Source: Meandrina meandrites (lineage: Eukaryota > Cnidaria > Anthozoa > Scleractinia > Meandrinidae). Taken from it: a stretch of DNA of 64,000 nucleotides. The stretch lies in NCBI GenBank assembly GCA_963693305.1, contig OY855908.1, positions 8,407,001 through 8,471,000 of the forward strand. Direction: 5' to 3'. Each line of letters begins with the position of its first letter. Within the stretch, counting starts at the first letter, position 1. Below are positions 43,690-54,738 of the stretch, piece by piece. Under the pieces are notes generated by a model. The model was given only the letters and a program-made list of their open reading frames with translations, made no database searches and was not told the origin of the DNA. Position numbers and translations under genes: made by a program.

Positions 43690-44720
43690 TTTTTAGTACC
43701 GATACGCGCTGACCGCGATACGCGGAGACCGCGATTCGCGCTGACCGCGATGCGCGGAGACCGCGATTCGCGCTGACCACGATTGCGCGGAGACCGCGAT
43801 GAGCGGAGACCGCGATTTGCGCTGAACGCGGTTCGCACTGACCGCGATGCGCGGAGACCGCGATTCGCACTGACCGCTATGCGCGGAGACCGCGATTCGC
43901 GCTGACCGCGATACGCGGAGACCGCGATTCGCGCTGACCGCGATGCGCGGAGACCGCGATTCGCGCTGACCACGATTGCGCGGAGACCGCGATGAGCGGA
44001 GACCGCGATGCACGGAGACCACGATTCGCGCTGAACGCGATTTGCGCTGACCGCGATGCGCGGAGACCGCGATTCGCGCTGACCGCGCTGACCGCGATGC
44101 GCGGAGACCGCGATTCGCGCTGATCGCGATGCGCGGAGACCGCCATTCGCGCTGACCTCGATTCGCGGAGACCGCGATTCGCGCAGACTACGATGCGCGG
44201 AGACCGCGATGCACGGAGACCGCGATTCGCACTGAACGCGATTTGCGCTGACCGCGATGCGCGGAGACCGCGATTCGCGCTGACCGCGCTGACCGCGATG
44301 CTGACCTCGATTCGCGCTGACCGCAATGCGCGGAGACCGCGAGGCGCGGAGACCGCGGTTCGCACTGACCGCGATGCGCGGAGACCGCGATTCGCACTGA
44401 CCGCTATGCGCGGAGACCGCGATTCGCGCTGACCGCGATGCAATTCGATCCGCGGATGCGATGCGATTCGCGGAGACCGCGATTCGCGCTGACCGCGATG
44501 CGCGGAGACCGCGATTCGCACTGACCGCGATTCGCGCTGACCGCGTTCGCGCTGACCGCGATGCGCGGAGACCGTGTTCGCGCTGAACGCGATGCGCGCT
44601 GACCGCGAAGCGCGGAGAGCGCGATTCTCGGAGACCGCGATTCGCGCGGGCCGCGATTCGCCCTGACCGCGATGTGCGGAGACCGCGATTCGCGGCGACT
44701 GCGATTCGCTGACCGCTAGC
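43690..44720. repeat. GC-rich minisatellite, 16/32-bp unit
   Basis: Alternating 16-mers, gaccgcgatgcgcgga and gaccgcgattcgcgct, with point variants and a few short deletions, about 1 kb in all. Because 16 is not a multiple of 3, every frame cycles through the same 16-residue pattern. This produces spurious long open frames, including one of 300 codons on the minus strand (43877-44779). Confidence 0.95.
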
Positions 44721-45549
44721 AAAAGAGCGAGGGCCATGCCCTTAGCTACATCCACACTTTCACATCCAAAAGATGGCAATTTCCACTATAACGCCATAGC
44801 TTCTCAGTGAACTCTATCATGTGTTCATGACCTCTTTCATAACACCGGTGGAACCACATAGCATTTCACTGCAAGGATTTGGGTTTTTTATGGTATTTAT
44901 ATGGTCTATAAGCATGAAGACCACGGAGCAATGTGGCGGATTTGTTTTGTGCAACATCGCTGAAAATTTGCTGGCGAATTAAAAGGAAAATTAACTCGAA
45001 GTGCACGCGATTGAGTTCCTCAGCCTGATCGCAAATGTTCCAGTCTACATTTCTAAACTTGCATAGGTTACAAATTAGAATTATAACTCGAATTAGCAAT
45101 AAAAATAATTAGTAATAATTCTGACATCTAACGCTAGACAATAACTACAAAGATCCACAAACTTAAGTCACTTCATTAAAAAACAGCTTCAATTATATAT
45201 GGTGGGAATAATTGGAAGGAAAGCCCGAAATGCACACGAGTCCACTGTATCAACCAATGCAAGGATATGAAGAATATTAATATTGATCAATAATTAAAAT
45301 ATTAACACAAAGAAAAGGTAATTATGTGTATGAAATACAATGTAGGCGCTATTTCACTTCTCTATTTTGGTGTACATCCCAAACAAAACACAAACGCGAG
45401 GCTGTCACATGACTTGTTACGTGATTTATATTACATTTTTTGGAACAAGAAATTGACCTGAGAGGTATGCACTAAATAGGCTATGTTTCTACGCAGTTCA
45501 ATTTGAACAGTTTGGTCTCCAAATTTTAATAAGATCATATAGACGAAGG

Positions 45550-45571
45550 TGGGGGGGGGGGGGGGGGGGGG
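45550..45571 (+). repeat. Homopolymer G run, 22 bases
   Basis: Uninterrupted G tract inside the TIR element. The length may be unreliable in the assembly. Confidence 0.9.
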
Positions 45572-45731
45572 CAGAAAAACCTTCACAATTCACAGAGACT
45601 ACCTCAGATTGGTTGCTATCAGCCATTTTCTAGCTCTATAGTAATAGTGCTTCTCAAAAAAGACAAAGAACTTTAATCCCCCCGTATGATACCGATCACC
45701 CATTTTTGTGGGTCTGGCTCATGGACTTCTG

Positions 45732-46477
45732 CTCGATTCGCATAATTCAGATTTAGATTTAGATTTTTATTATTTCACACTATTTACAGACATATTTTAC
45801 TATCACACACTATTTACAGAAAATTCATTAATTAAAATAAGGAAAATATAATAATAGTAAAGGCAAAACAAAATGTGCTCAGTGACCAAAGAAGCATATG
45901 ATATTCGTGTTTCGGCCTCGCATGCTAGGAAAAGAAAGACACTGCTCCCAGTCTAGTTTGAAAAAGACTTGGATGAAAAACCCTTTGGGCTGCACGTGAA
46001 AAATCCAAAAGTGGAAGTTACTTTTTCGATAACAACTAACTTAGGAGGTCAATTGCAAACGTGATAGAGTTTCAGCAAAAACTAAGGTTCCAAGTCAAGA
46101 AGAGAGGTGAGGACGCCATCTTATTGAAAGAAAAAATGGCCTGGAACTCAGAAACTTGGAGAAGGAAGTGTCAGAGAGGGATAAAGATTTAATGTATTTT
46201 TTACAAGAAGCTTATTTTCACCGCTTAGCATTGTTTTCTAATGCATCATGCATTAGAAAAAAATCATGTTAGTAACATGGAATAGCAATAAGAACTCCAA
46301 CTCGCCATCTTTTATTTTTATTATTTTAGGAAACCGACACAAGAATATTTTTAATATTCCCTGAAGATTTTTCACAGAATAACGGTTCTATTTCATTTAA
46401 CAAACAAATAAAATTAAGTCTTCATTCTTAAGCTTCTGCTGCCACATGAAGATGTTCAATTTTCAATCCTATGTGTA
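45732..46477 (-). repeat. Group 4 3' block, copy c, proximal part
   Basis: Resumes ctcgattcgcataattca after the TIR element. It contains a further private insertion of about 155 bases (45750-45905) whose left end, agatttagatttagattttt, looks like a simple-repeat tail. Minus-strand poly(A)-type signals lie near 46313-46325. Confidence 0.6.
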
Positions 46478-47320
46478 TCAAGTTCTATTAGTAACTCTAT
46501 ATTGTTTTGAATGCTTCCGGAACTTCATTCGTTTCAAAGTTTCTCTGAAAAAAGGAATTCTAAAGCTGTAAATAATTGGATTGCCCAAAGAATTGGCTAA
46601 ATGAAACACGGTCAAACTGAGACGCAGAGTTGGAGAAACACATGTGGAACAAACATAAACAATAAAATAAGCGATAGTAATCGGAAACCAACAGACAAGT
46701 GACACAGCTATCACAATGAACAGAGTTCGTGAGAGTTTCTTGCTCTGCTGCAGCCCGTTTTGTCTGTTATGAGCCACATCGATGACAGGAGCTCTTCTGT
46801 TAAGTCTTCTGCGGATTGCCAAATAAGATACGCAGATAATCATCAAAGGTAAGATGAAAAGTGAGCCGAGAATAACTTGCCAAAGTTCGACATTCAAGAT
46901 ACCACTGGCAACTGGGAAAGACAGTGTACCTGTAGAGAATCCACATACCCATACTAAAATCACACTGTAGATGTAACCTTTGGTGCTTGCAACTCGATGG
47001 CGGAGCGGCCAAATCAAAGCATATGCACGTTCCAATGAAATGACTGCAAGGGAAAACAGTGACGCAAAGTAAAACGTTGTTAAAAATGCGATTGCAATGA
47101 GATCGATGTGATGCAGAATAAATATCGTTCCAGTCATGGTCATTTGACCGATTCCAACAAATAGATCAGCAACGGCTAAGTTTATAAGAAGAAAGGAAGT
47201 TCGCTTCAGTCTGTTACGGTGCTTCCAAAACACGATTATTGTGAAGATGTTGCCACTAAAAACGAGTAAGCATTCAACTACAATAACACAGAAAAATATA
47301 ATAGGAGTTATGTTGGACAT
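46478..47320 (-). CDS. Group 4 class A GPCR with short outer loop 1
   Basis: Intact 280-aa receptor from the ATG at 47320 (MSNIT); eleven further codons upstream begin with GTG and are not used. E97-R98-A99, P5.50 in ILPLMIICVSY, CWFP, Tyr at 6.55, CSTC, then GNPIIY. Outer loop 1 (HHIDLIAIAF) is seven residues shorter than in the 54739 relative, a deletion shared only with 59760. N-terminal sequon N3-I-T. TM1 reads FTIIVFW. The tail ends RVTNRT. Confidence 0.92.
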   Translation of the reverse strand: MSNITPIIFFCVIVVECLLVFSGNIFTIIVFWKHRNRLKRTSFLLINLAVADLFVGIGQMTMTGTIFILHHIDLIAIAFLTTFYFASLFSLAVISLERAYALIWPLRHRVASTKGYIYSVILVWVCGFSTGTLSFPVASGILNVELWQVILGSLFILPLMIICVSYLAIRRRLNRRAPVIDVAHNRQNGLQQSKKLSRTLFIVIAVSLVCWFPITIAYFIVYVCSTCVSPTLRLSLTVFHLANSLGNPIIYSFRIPFFRETLKRMKFRKHSKQYRVTNRT

Positions 47321-47466
47321 ATCAGATGTTGATCTTGATGTTATCAAGCTCACTGGAACAGTTGCGGCTATTTTTCTGTCGTGTAAGTTTTAGTTATTCG
47401 ACTGACATCGACAAGACATCGCCCATTGCTCCCACTTCTCCTTTTCACCTAAATCCCGAGTAGGAC

Positions 47467-47481
47467 TCAATATTTTAAAAG
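47467..47481 (-). promoter_or_regulatory. TATA-like element of the 46478-47320 gene
   Basis: Coding-strand TTTTAAAATATTGAGTCC core, about 150 bases before the ATG. The same block precedes 54739 and 59760. Confidence 0.35.
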
Positions 47482-47699
47482 GAATTTGAAATGAACCTTT
47501 CGACAAAAGTTTCTTCCTATTGGACGAAAAATGAAAGGGCCTTATGCATCTGAATTAACTTCAGCGTTATTAAGGTGACAACTTGGTAGAAGTAATGGAA
47601 GAATATTGATCTTACTTTTATTATTTGTTGTGAGTTCTTTATATTAACAGTAGGTTTGAAATCTATTTCATATATCTCATTCGTCTTCCACCTTTTCAA

Positions 47700-47940
47700 T
47701 TGTCAGCCAAGATGTGATAGCTGATAGGACCAATAGTTTTATTAAAAGCACAGTGGCACAACTCTTTTGTCTAATTTTAATTAAAATATGTATCTTGCCA
47801 TGCAATTGGATCAAATTGGAAGTTGTACATTGTTTATATATTTTTAGTTTTTTTGTTTGATATCCTGTTATTAAAAGCACTAAATCTAGAAAATAGTTCC
47901 TGCCTTAGTTTGTTCCCGAGTGTTGTCATAGATTAGAATC
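47700..47940 (+). pseudogene. Divergent relic: receptor 5' flank plus a TM6 scrap
   Basis: The flank (tttaattaaaatatgtatct, attggaagttgtaca, tttgatatcctg) is followed by a few degraded TM6 codons (ccttagtttgttcccgagtg). It is head-to-head with the 46478 gene. Equivalent relics lie at 56000-56216 and 60950-61190. Confidence 0.55.
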
Positions 47941-48099
47941 GGAGCCACCTTAATAATTTTCAAAACATCGAGGTCGTTCTGAACCCCTTAATAGAGTTCT
48001 TTTAACTTTGCCAAAAGTTTTGTCATGACGCGCTGATTATAACTCAGTGTTATAAAATGGGGGTCAGCGAACTAATTACATCGATAACAAATTACATCA

Positions 48100-49125
48100 T
48101 CGCAACTATTGGAAGTTTACTCGGATTGTATTTTTTTCTTGAGATATGCACTTTTTGTTTCATCCTGTGTTATTAAAACAGCCCCAGCACTAAACAATAC
48201 ATATGGACTTATACAGCTATTTCAATTAACGTTGTCGGATCGAAGCTCAAAGCTTAAAGACAAGACCGAAAGGTAATAAGTATGGGCGAAGAAAGAGCGT
48301 TCCACGCGTGCTGAATACTAATGAGATACAGCGATATAGCAAACGAGACGTTTTTCGTTTCCTTTCTCTTCAGACATGTGTAGAAAAGATCCTTTTTCGC
48401 CTCATTTCATTTAAAAAGAAAAATCCAAACTACATAACGGCGAAAGAAAAGATACAAGAAAGGTTTCAAAATATTCCACGTGCAAAAATACAAACTTGTA
48501 GATTTCCTCAATGGTGATATGCAAATTGTAGTAAATACCCATGGCACCATTCGGTCTTGACTTGTAGGTTTGAAGATTTAATCCGAAAACGTTAATTGAA
48601 ATAGCTGTATACTGCAGCCCGAGTGGGAGGTTCCAACTCATTATCGATACGATAGCAATACTTCAGTTGCCACTTTGTATAGCCAAGCTGGACTCACTGG
48701 AAAACGAACGAAAAACGAACTTTGTACACTCTACAGTTGTATTTGGCCGTACCGTGGTTTTATGCTTGATCACGGTGTGCGTGTCTTATCTGGTATACGA
48801 ACAAGACCTAACCCCAGGGTTTCTGCTATTGATGCCGCCCATAACAGACAAAATGGGCTGCAGCAAGATACGAAATTTTCCCGTATTCTGTTTGTTGTGA
48901 TAACTGCATCACTTCTTTGTTGGTTTCCAGGCATCATGGTTTACTTTGTATATTATCTCTCTCGCACTATTTCTGATTGAAGTTTTCAACGTGATTCGTT
49001 TACCTAATTCTTTGGTAAATCCTGTCATTTACTGTTTTAGGATTCTCATGTTCAAGGAAAAACAAAAAAGACTGAAGCTCTGCAGCAAGCAGTCAAAACA
49101 ATATCAAGTTAATTATACACCTTAA
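48100..49125 (+). pseudogene. Group 3 GPCR pseudogene: 5' flank plus TM5-TM7
   Basis: A 5' flank at 48100-48195 (actattggaagttt, cagccccagcactaaac) and a leader near 48610-48700 remain, with about 400 bases of unrelated sequence between them. From 48718 the text is receptor from the end of outer loop 2 (VHSTVVFGRTVVLCLITVCV) to the stop at 49123-49125. Frameshifts occur in loop 3 and before TM7. It retains CWFPGI and tail QYQVNYTP. TM1-TM4 are absent. Confidence 0.75.
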
Positions 49126-49791
49126 TACATTTGGGAAAACTGACACGAAGACATCAACGGGAAGGAAGATGCAAAGGATGGACAGGTGTTGTCATGGATG
49201 ACAAAAGGGCGACCATTTATTTGTCTTGAGACTTGTCACTTTTGTATAAGCGAGAGCTCCCTTTAAATAGTTCCTTGTCGCTTAACTTTTATTTGATCAA
49301 AAAACCTCTGAATGTTTTCTTTTAATACCATTTGTTGGAGGATTGGGATTGGTAGGGAAATGCTAAATTTGATTACTAACCGAGAAAAACGCAGAGAAAC
49401 GCCGTATTATAACTCGAAAAAAATTCTTGCAAACAGAAAACATTCTATAACAAGCAATGTATATGCTAAAAATAACACTGTTTATTTGGGGGTAAATTAC
49501 TATGTTTGTGTACACTTTTTTTTATATGAGAAAGCCAAGAGCTCTGTGCCGGAAAAGTGATCAAATGTTAATTGCAAATCGCGTTAAGAAATATTATTGG
49601 AAGTTTTTAATTAAATTTTAAAAATCCTTTAAAGATATGTCTTTAACAGAGTGTGCTAGGCGGGCGTCACAGTTTGACTAGCAAACTTTGCCTCTTTTTA
49701 GCAAAACTAGGAAAGAACAGAACCTACGACTTAGTGCAAAGGTCAGTTCAAGATATTGAATAGAGAACGGCCGAGTAACGAGATATATACG
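49126..49791. other. Group 3 3' flank then group 2 5' flank
   Basis: No gene. From about 49470 the text is the group 2 5' flank (ctgtgccggaaaagtgatca), with several short deletions. Confidence 0.5.
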
Positions 49792-50040
49792 ATGTCCAAT
49801 ACAGCTATTATTGTAAGTCTTTGCGCTGTTGTATTTAAATCGTTGATCATTATTGTTGGCAACATTGTCACCATATTCACATTTTGGAAGCACCACAACA
49901 AGCTGAAACGGACTTCTCTTCTGCTTATAAACTTTATTGCGGATTTACTTGTTGGATTTACAGAACTGATATCGATTGGAACATATGAACTTCCACAACA
50001 GGTTGACGAACACAGACTCAACAGCACTGTTTATATATAC
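49792..50040 (+). pseudogene. Group 2 GPCR fragment, TM1-TM2 only
   Basis: ATG at 49792 gives MSNTAIIVSLCAVVFKSLII, GN, then TM2 with residues deleted (LLINFIADLL). It ends in outer loop 1 (RLNSTVY), where the text turns into an inverted copy of receptor 5' flank (tatactgtgattacttttag). This is the breakpoint of an inversion. Confidence 0.8.
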
Positions 50041-51600
50041 TGTGATTACTTTTAGTATACAAAACTATATCGGGATTGACAGGTAAAGTTTTTATTTAAC
50101 ATACTTCAAACGGATGAAAGGAATGCCAAATAACAAATGTTCCTTTCACCGTATGTGTTGTTTCCCAAACGACGATATCTCAATGACGTTTAGGGCTTTT
50201 TCTCAATTTAAATTTTTAATTTTGGTCAGGCAGTCTTAACACAGGTAGCCCAAGCTCGATATATGAGTGGCTTTCATTATGACCTTTGCATTGTTACCTA
50301 ATTCGAACGATTTGCATATTTATAAGGATTTGTATGGAGAAAGAAATAAAGCCGAAAAGAACGAAAAATTAATCTTTGAATTTCAATAAAAACTGCTCAC
50401 CTGAACTCCTGTGCTGCTTTCTTTGTGTGCTGTGTGGTTTTTTAACCGATTCGGAACGTCTTAGAGCAGTTTTAGTACCAACCTGCTCTCTCTGTATATC
50501 CGATATACAGAGAGAGAGAACCGGTTCCACTAAAACTAATAGAATAGCCATAAATCGAAAAGAGGCCCACTGACACAGGAAAGAACAAAAACTCAACCAA
50601 AGTAAGGTAGGTCGATTTTTATTTCAATCACTTAATTTTCACGTGTTAAAAAAACGATCGTTATTTTTTCTCATACAAACCTTTACATTTCGAAGGTTAC
50701 GCAACGGTGCCTACGCTCGCATTTCGAGCTTGGGCAACCTGTGGTCTTAACAATAAATTAGACGTTATGTAAATTTTGCAAGCATTCTTGGTTAAACTAA
50801 AATCATTAATTTAAGTTACTTTTTTAATTACATAAATTTATTTGTAACCTCAGTCTCTCCTCTGCATTGCTGTTAACATCATTTTGAAATTATTACTTTA
50901 ACTGACTAATTAAAAGTATTGTACTGTGGTTACAATTCAGAATGCAATGCTGCAATACTGACACTAAAAACTGGAAAGTAAAGAGTTAACTCCAACTGTA
51001 GTTTAAAGTGTTGTAAAAGTAACCCAGGAATTCCCGTATGAGCATAACCTCAACATAGAAAATCCAGGAGCACACGAGGTATAGAAAAATTCCCTGCACC
51101 CGGTGGTATACGAACCTACGACCTCCGCACTAGATGACCTTTGCTCTATCGACTAAGCTACAAAGCTAGACGGGAGCAGGGCGTGAGGAATTTATGTGGT
51201 TGTTTTTGACAAGATAAACATTTTTTCTTTGTCCCACTCGAGACAAATAAACATATCATCTTTATCATCTATTCGCCGAGCTTAAACATTACCAAATTCA
51301 TGAAATATTACACCTATGATAGTTAATAGAGGGAAATGGTTAGGAAGCCCGGCAAACATCAAAGGAGCAAACAAAGAGGCGAAGATTGAGGTTGGAAGGT
51401 CCATGACCGTGCACATCTTTTGTTTTGCGCTCATACACTATGCATGAATTACGTAATCGCAATGTTTCTATTGGTTAGTTGTATGAACACACGTAACCAC
51501 CTATTGTATTTTGTCAGGTTTTGTGCACGGTCAACCCCCCAAAAAGGGAACAAAAACCTTTAACAAAGAACTTTGCCAGGCGTCATAACCATTTCCCTCT
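50041..51600 (-). other. Inverted intergenic segment
   Basis: Reads as the reverse complement of the stretch normally found between a group 2 stop and a group 3 gene (compare 15400-16040). A small hairpin (gctctctctgtatatccgat and complement) sits at 50488-50520. The segment at 50290-50745 is not recognised. No gene. Confidence 0.55.
51030..51190 (-). repeat. tRNA-derived SINE, inverted copy
   Basis: The minus strand shows the family head and a degraded B box (plus strand: ggtggtatacgaacc). It lies in the same relative place, 3' of a group 2 copy (51618-52489), as the other SINE copies. Confidence 0.6.
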
Positions 51601-51617
51601 ATTAACTATGCTTGAAT

Positions 51618-52489
51618 TTAAGGCCTGTAGCGAACGGTATATTGTTTTGACTGTTTGCATAGTTTTATTTGCTTCAACGTTTCCTTAAACACGGGAATTC
51701 TAAAACTGTAAATAATTGGATTAACGGCAGAATTCGTCAAACGAAACATGTCAAAAATATGGACTACAATTAAAGGAACACATTTCCAACAAAAAGAGTA
51801 AATACTGTAAATTACCATACAAGGAAGCCAAAAGAGAATCGACGCCGCTATCACAATAAACAGAGTTCTGGTGAGTTTCGCCTTCTGTACATGTTCTGGC
51901 TCCGTTTGCCTGTTATGCCTAGCCCCGTCCAGGGAAGGAACTCTACAGTTGAGCCTTTTACGGATTGCCAGATAAGACACGCAGATCACGGTTAAACATG
52001 AGAGGACTATAACACAAGCTGCAACTCTCCAAATTACGTAATCTATGATGCGGCGTAAACCAAGAAACGACAGTGTACCTGAAGATATTCCAGCCACCCA
52101 CACAAAAATGACACTGTAAATGTAAACCTTGGTGCTCGCTACTCGATGGCGGAGAGGCCAAATCAAAGAATAAGCACATTCCATTGAAATGAGTACAAGG
52201 AAAAATACTGACGCGGAAGAAAACAATGCATGCAACGCGCCGGCAATAAGTCCATTAACAGTGCTGTTGAACAAAGTGTGCTCGTTAAGTTATATGTTCC
52301 AATCGCTATCATTTCTGTCAATCCAACAAGTAAATCCGCAACAGATAAGTTTATAAGTAGATAAGAAGTCCGCTTCAGTCTGTTACGGTGCTTCCAAAAC
52401 ACGAATATGGTGAAAATGTTGCCAACAATAATGATCAATGATTCAAATACAGCAGCACAAAGAATTACAATAGTAGCTGTATTGGACAT
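51618..52489 (-). pseudogene. Group 2 GPCR with a 13-base frameshift deletion
   Basis: Start [10 protein letters not shown] at 52489, intact TM1-TM2. A 13-base deletion in outer loop 1 (around 52280-52295) then shifts the frame. From 52274 the correct frame is open to the stop: sequon [33 protein letters not shown], tail SKQYTVRYRP. Loop 3 has a private insertion (EPEHVQKAKL). It is minus strand because it lies in an inverted segment; other group 2 copies are plus. Confidence 0.85.
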
Positions 52490-53068
52490 CGTATATGTCT
52501 CGTTACTCGGCCGTTCTTTTGAATATCTTGAACCGACCTGACATTGAACCGTAGGTTCTGTTCTTTCGCAGCAACTCGAGTTTTGCTAATAAGAGGCAAG
52601 ATTTGCTTTAGTTTTCATAGTCAAGCTGTGACGCTCTTCTACCACGTTTTGTTAAAGGCATGCTTGTTAGGGTTTTGAGAACATAATTAAGAACTTCCAA
52701 TAATATTGCTTGAGGTGTTTATTAATTAACGTCTGACAAATTATTTTCGCCTGCTGCACGTTCAATGGGAGTACTTTTCCGGCACACAGCTCTTGGGTTT
52801 CTCTTATAAAAACATGTATGTAAACATGTTCCTAGAATGATATACTGCCAAATAAACAGTGTTCTCTTTGGCATAAAATTACGCATTACTTCTAATAAAA
52901 TGTCATCTCTTTGGAACGATTTTTCCCAGTTATAAATTTGACTAATTTGGCAGCAGCAAATTTGTCGTGTGCTGTAAATCACTCTTATAGTTCAGATAAC
53001 ATTTGTAAACAAATAATTGGTCGCCCTTTGTCATTCATGGCGACACCTGTCCCAAATATATTATAAGG
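52490..53068 (-). other. 5' flank of the inverted group 2 copy and group 3 3' flank
   Basis: The minus strand carries the group 2 flank order (ctgtgtgccggaaaagtact, TTAATTAA near 52725, ATTGGAAG near 52693). No gene. Confidence 0.5.
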
Positions 53069-53735
53069 TGTATAATTAACTTCATATTGCTTTGACGGCT
53101 TGCGGAGCTATATTCGTTTAAAAAACCAATCTTGATTTACCGAAGTGTAGACTAAAAACAGGGCAGAGATCTTTTGCCTACCGTGGGGCGAAGATCTTTA
53201 ATGACTTGCCCAAGAACATCAGAGAGACAAATGATCTGAATCTTTTTAAAAAGAGATTTTTTAAACATAATATTATTTTAAATTTGTAAATAATCTTTTA
53301 TAATTGTAATGTACGTAGTTTTTATTGCGAATATTATTTCAACTTTTTCCGATTTCTTTTTTTTTTCTTCGTTACTGTAAATATTTTATTTTTTTATCTT
53401 TTTAATTTCTGTATGGCGGAAGAGCCCACAAGGAGGAGCTATACAATAAAGTAAGTATGTATGTAAGTATGTATGTACATGGGTTTTCTAAAACAGTAAA
53501 TGACAGGATTTACTAGAGAATTAGCCAGACGAATCACGTTGAAAACTTTAATCAGAACTAGTGGAAGACAAGCGGAACAGAGATAATGTATGCAGTAAAC
53601 TATGATACCTGGAAACCATCAAAGAAAGGATAAAGTTATCACGACAAAAAGTGTACGGGAAAATTTCGCATTTTGCTGCAGCCCATTTTATCTGTTATGG
53701 GTGGTATTAATGGCAGAAACCATGCCGTTAAGTCA
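53069..53735 (-). pseudogene. Group 3 GPCR fragment split by a LINE
   Basis: The minus strand encodes a TM6-TM7 remnant (53478-53735: WFPGI, LANSLVNPVIYCF) and, after an insertion, the tail (53069-53120: SKQYEVNYTP). TM1-TM5 are absent. Confidence 0.75.
53121..53477 (+). mobile_element. 5'-truncated LINE (non-LTR retrotransposon) 3' end
   Basis: An open frame at 53125-53289 reads LPKCRLKTGQRSFAYRGAKI, then FNDLPKNIRE and a stop. This is the typical C-terminal stretch after the reverse transcriptase of jockey/CR1-like elements. A 3' UTR and an AAGTATGT-type simple repeat tail (53450-53477) follow. It interrupts a receptor pseudogene. Confidence 0.75.
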
Positions 53736-54738
53736 TGTTCGGACTATCATGTTCATCTATCATGTTTGCAATTGACCTCCCAACGTTCTCGTGGTGGAAA
53801 AAGTCAACAACGCTTTTGGCTTTTTCAGTTTTATGCCAAGAGCAGTTTCCGTCCAAATCTATTTCAAACTCGACTGAGGGCAGTACCTTTTTTTCTAGTT
53901 ATAACACAGAGGTGACAAAAAATATATAAAAAACACCATTCTTACTCAAAATGAAGCCGTCAAATGTACTTCAATTCATATTCAGGGCTCATATTAATTC
54001 TGAATACTGACTGCCAGTGGTCGCGATCGGTTTTTGTTCCTAAAAACCTCAGCACGACCTGAAAGTAAAATCATGCAAATCAGGAGAAAAAGAAGGAGGG
54101 AATGAGGTGCTTCTCGCTGCTCAATCTCGATTCGCATAATTCACATTCGTGTTTCGGCCTCGCACGCTAGGAAAAGAAAGACACTGCTCCCAGTCTAGTT
54201 TGAAATAGACTTGGATGAAAAATCTTTTGGGCATACACCTGAAAAATCCAAATGCACAAGGTACTTTTGCGATCACAAGTAAGTTAAGAGGTCAATTGCA
54301 AACGTGATAGAGTTCCAGCAAAAACTAAGGTTACAAGTCAAGGAGAGAGGTAAGGACGGCATCTAAATGATTAAAAAATGGCCTGGAACTCAGAAAATAG
54401 AGAATTGGGCAGTTGTAGTACATGGCCTTCCTTGAAGAAGGAAGCACCTTAGAGGAATGTCACAAAGGGATTAACATTTAATGCCTTTTTACAAGAGGCT
54501 TATCTACACCGGTTAGCATTGTTTTCTTTTGCATTAACATAAAATAGCAATATTAGACCATCAACTCGCCATCTTTTATTTTTATTATTTTAGGAAACCC
54601 ACACAAGTATTTTCTTAACATTCCCTGAAGAGTGATCACAATAACAAAATAACGGTTCTATTCTATTTAACAAACAAATACAAGTCTTCATTCTAGCTTC
54701 TGCTGCCACAAGATGTTCAATTTTCAACCTTATTTGTT
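53736..54738 (-). repeat. Group 4 3' block, copy d
   Basis: Uninterrupted 3' block of the gene at 54739 and the closest match to the copy at the right edge of the window. Minus-strand poly(A)-type signals lie near 54571-54585. Confidence 0.65.

Larger units (their letters stand above)
42897..45731. mobile_element. 2.8-kb TIR element carrying a minisatellite
   Basis: The left end (42897-42944) and right end (45673-45731) are imperfect terminal inverted repeats sharing agtccatgagcc and tcggtatcata(t/c)ggggggattaa. The flanks join to the uninterrupted group 4 3' block of other copies, which proves an insertion. No transposase frame is visible and no target duplication is clear, so it is probably a nonautonomous DNA transposon. 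It contains a 1-kb GC-rich minisatellite and a 22-base G run. Confidence 0.7.

Noticed and set aside
43690..44720. CRISPR-like array
   Set aside because: The units are directly abutting 16-mers with no spacers, in an animal genome; it is a minisatellite.
43877..44779. 300-codon minus-strand frame rich in RESRSPRIAVSA
   Set aside because: It is the minisatellite read in one of several equally open frames. The first 30 codons outside the array show no family resemblance.
47321..47353. Eleven-codon extension of the group 4 genes at 46478, 54739 and 59760
   Set aside because: It starts with GTG. The internal ATG (MSNIT, MYNIT, MSNLT) aligns with the only start of 19184 and 26363 (MPNIT).
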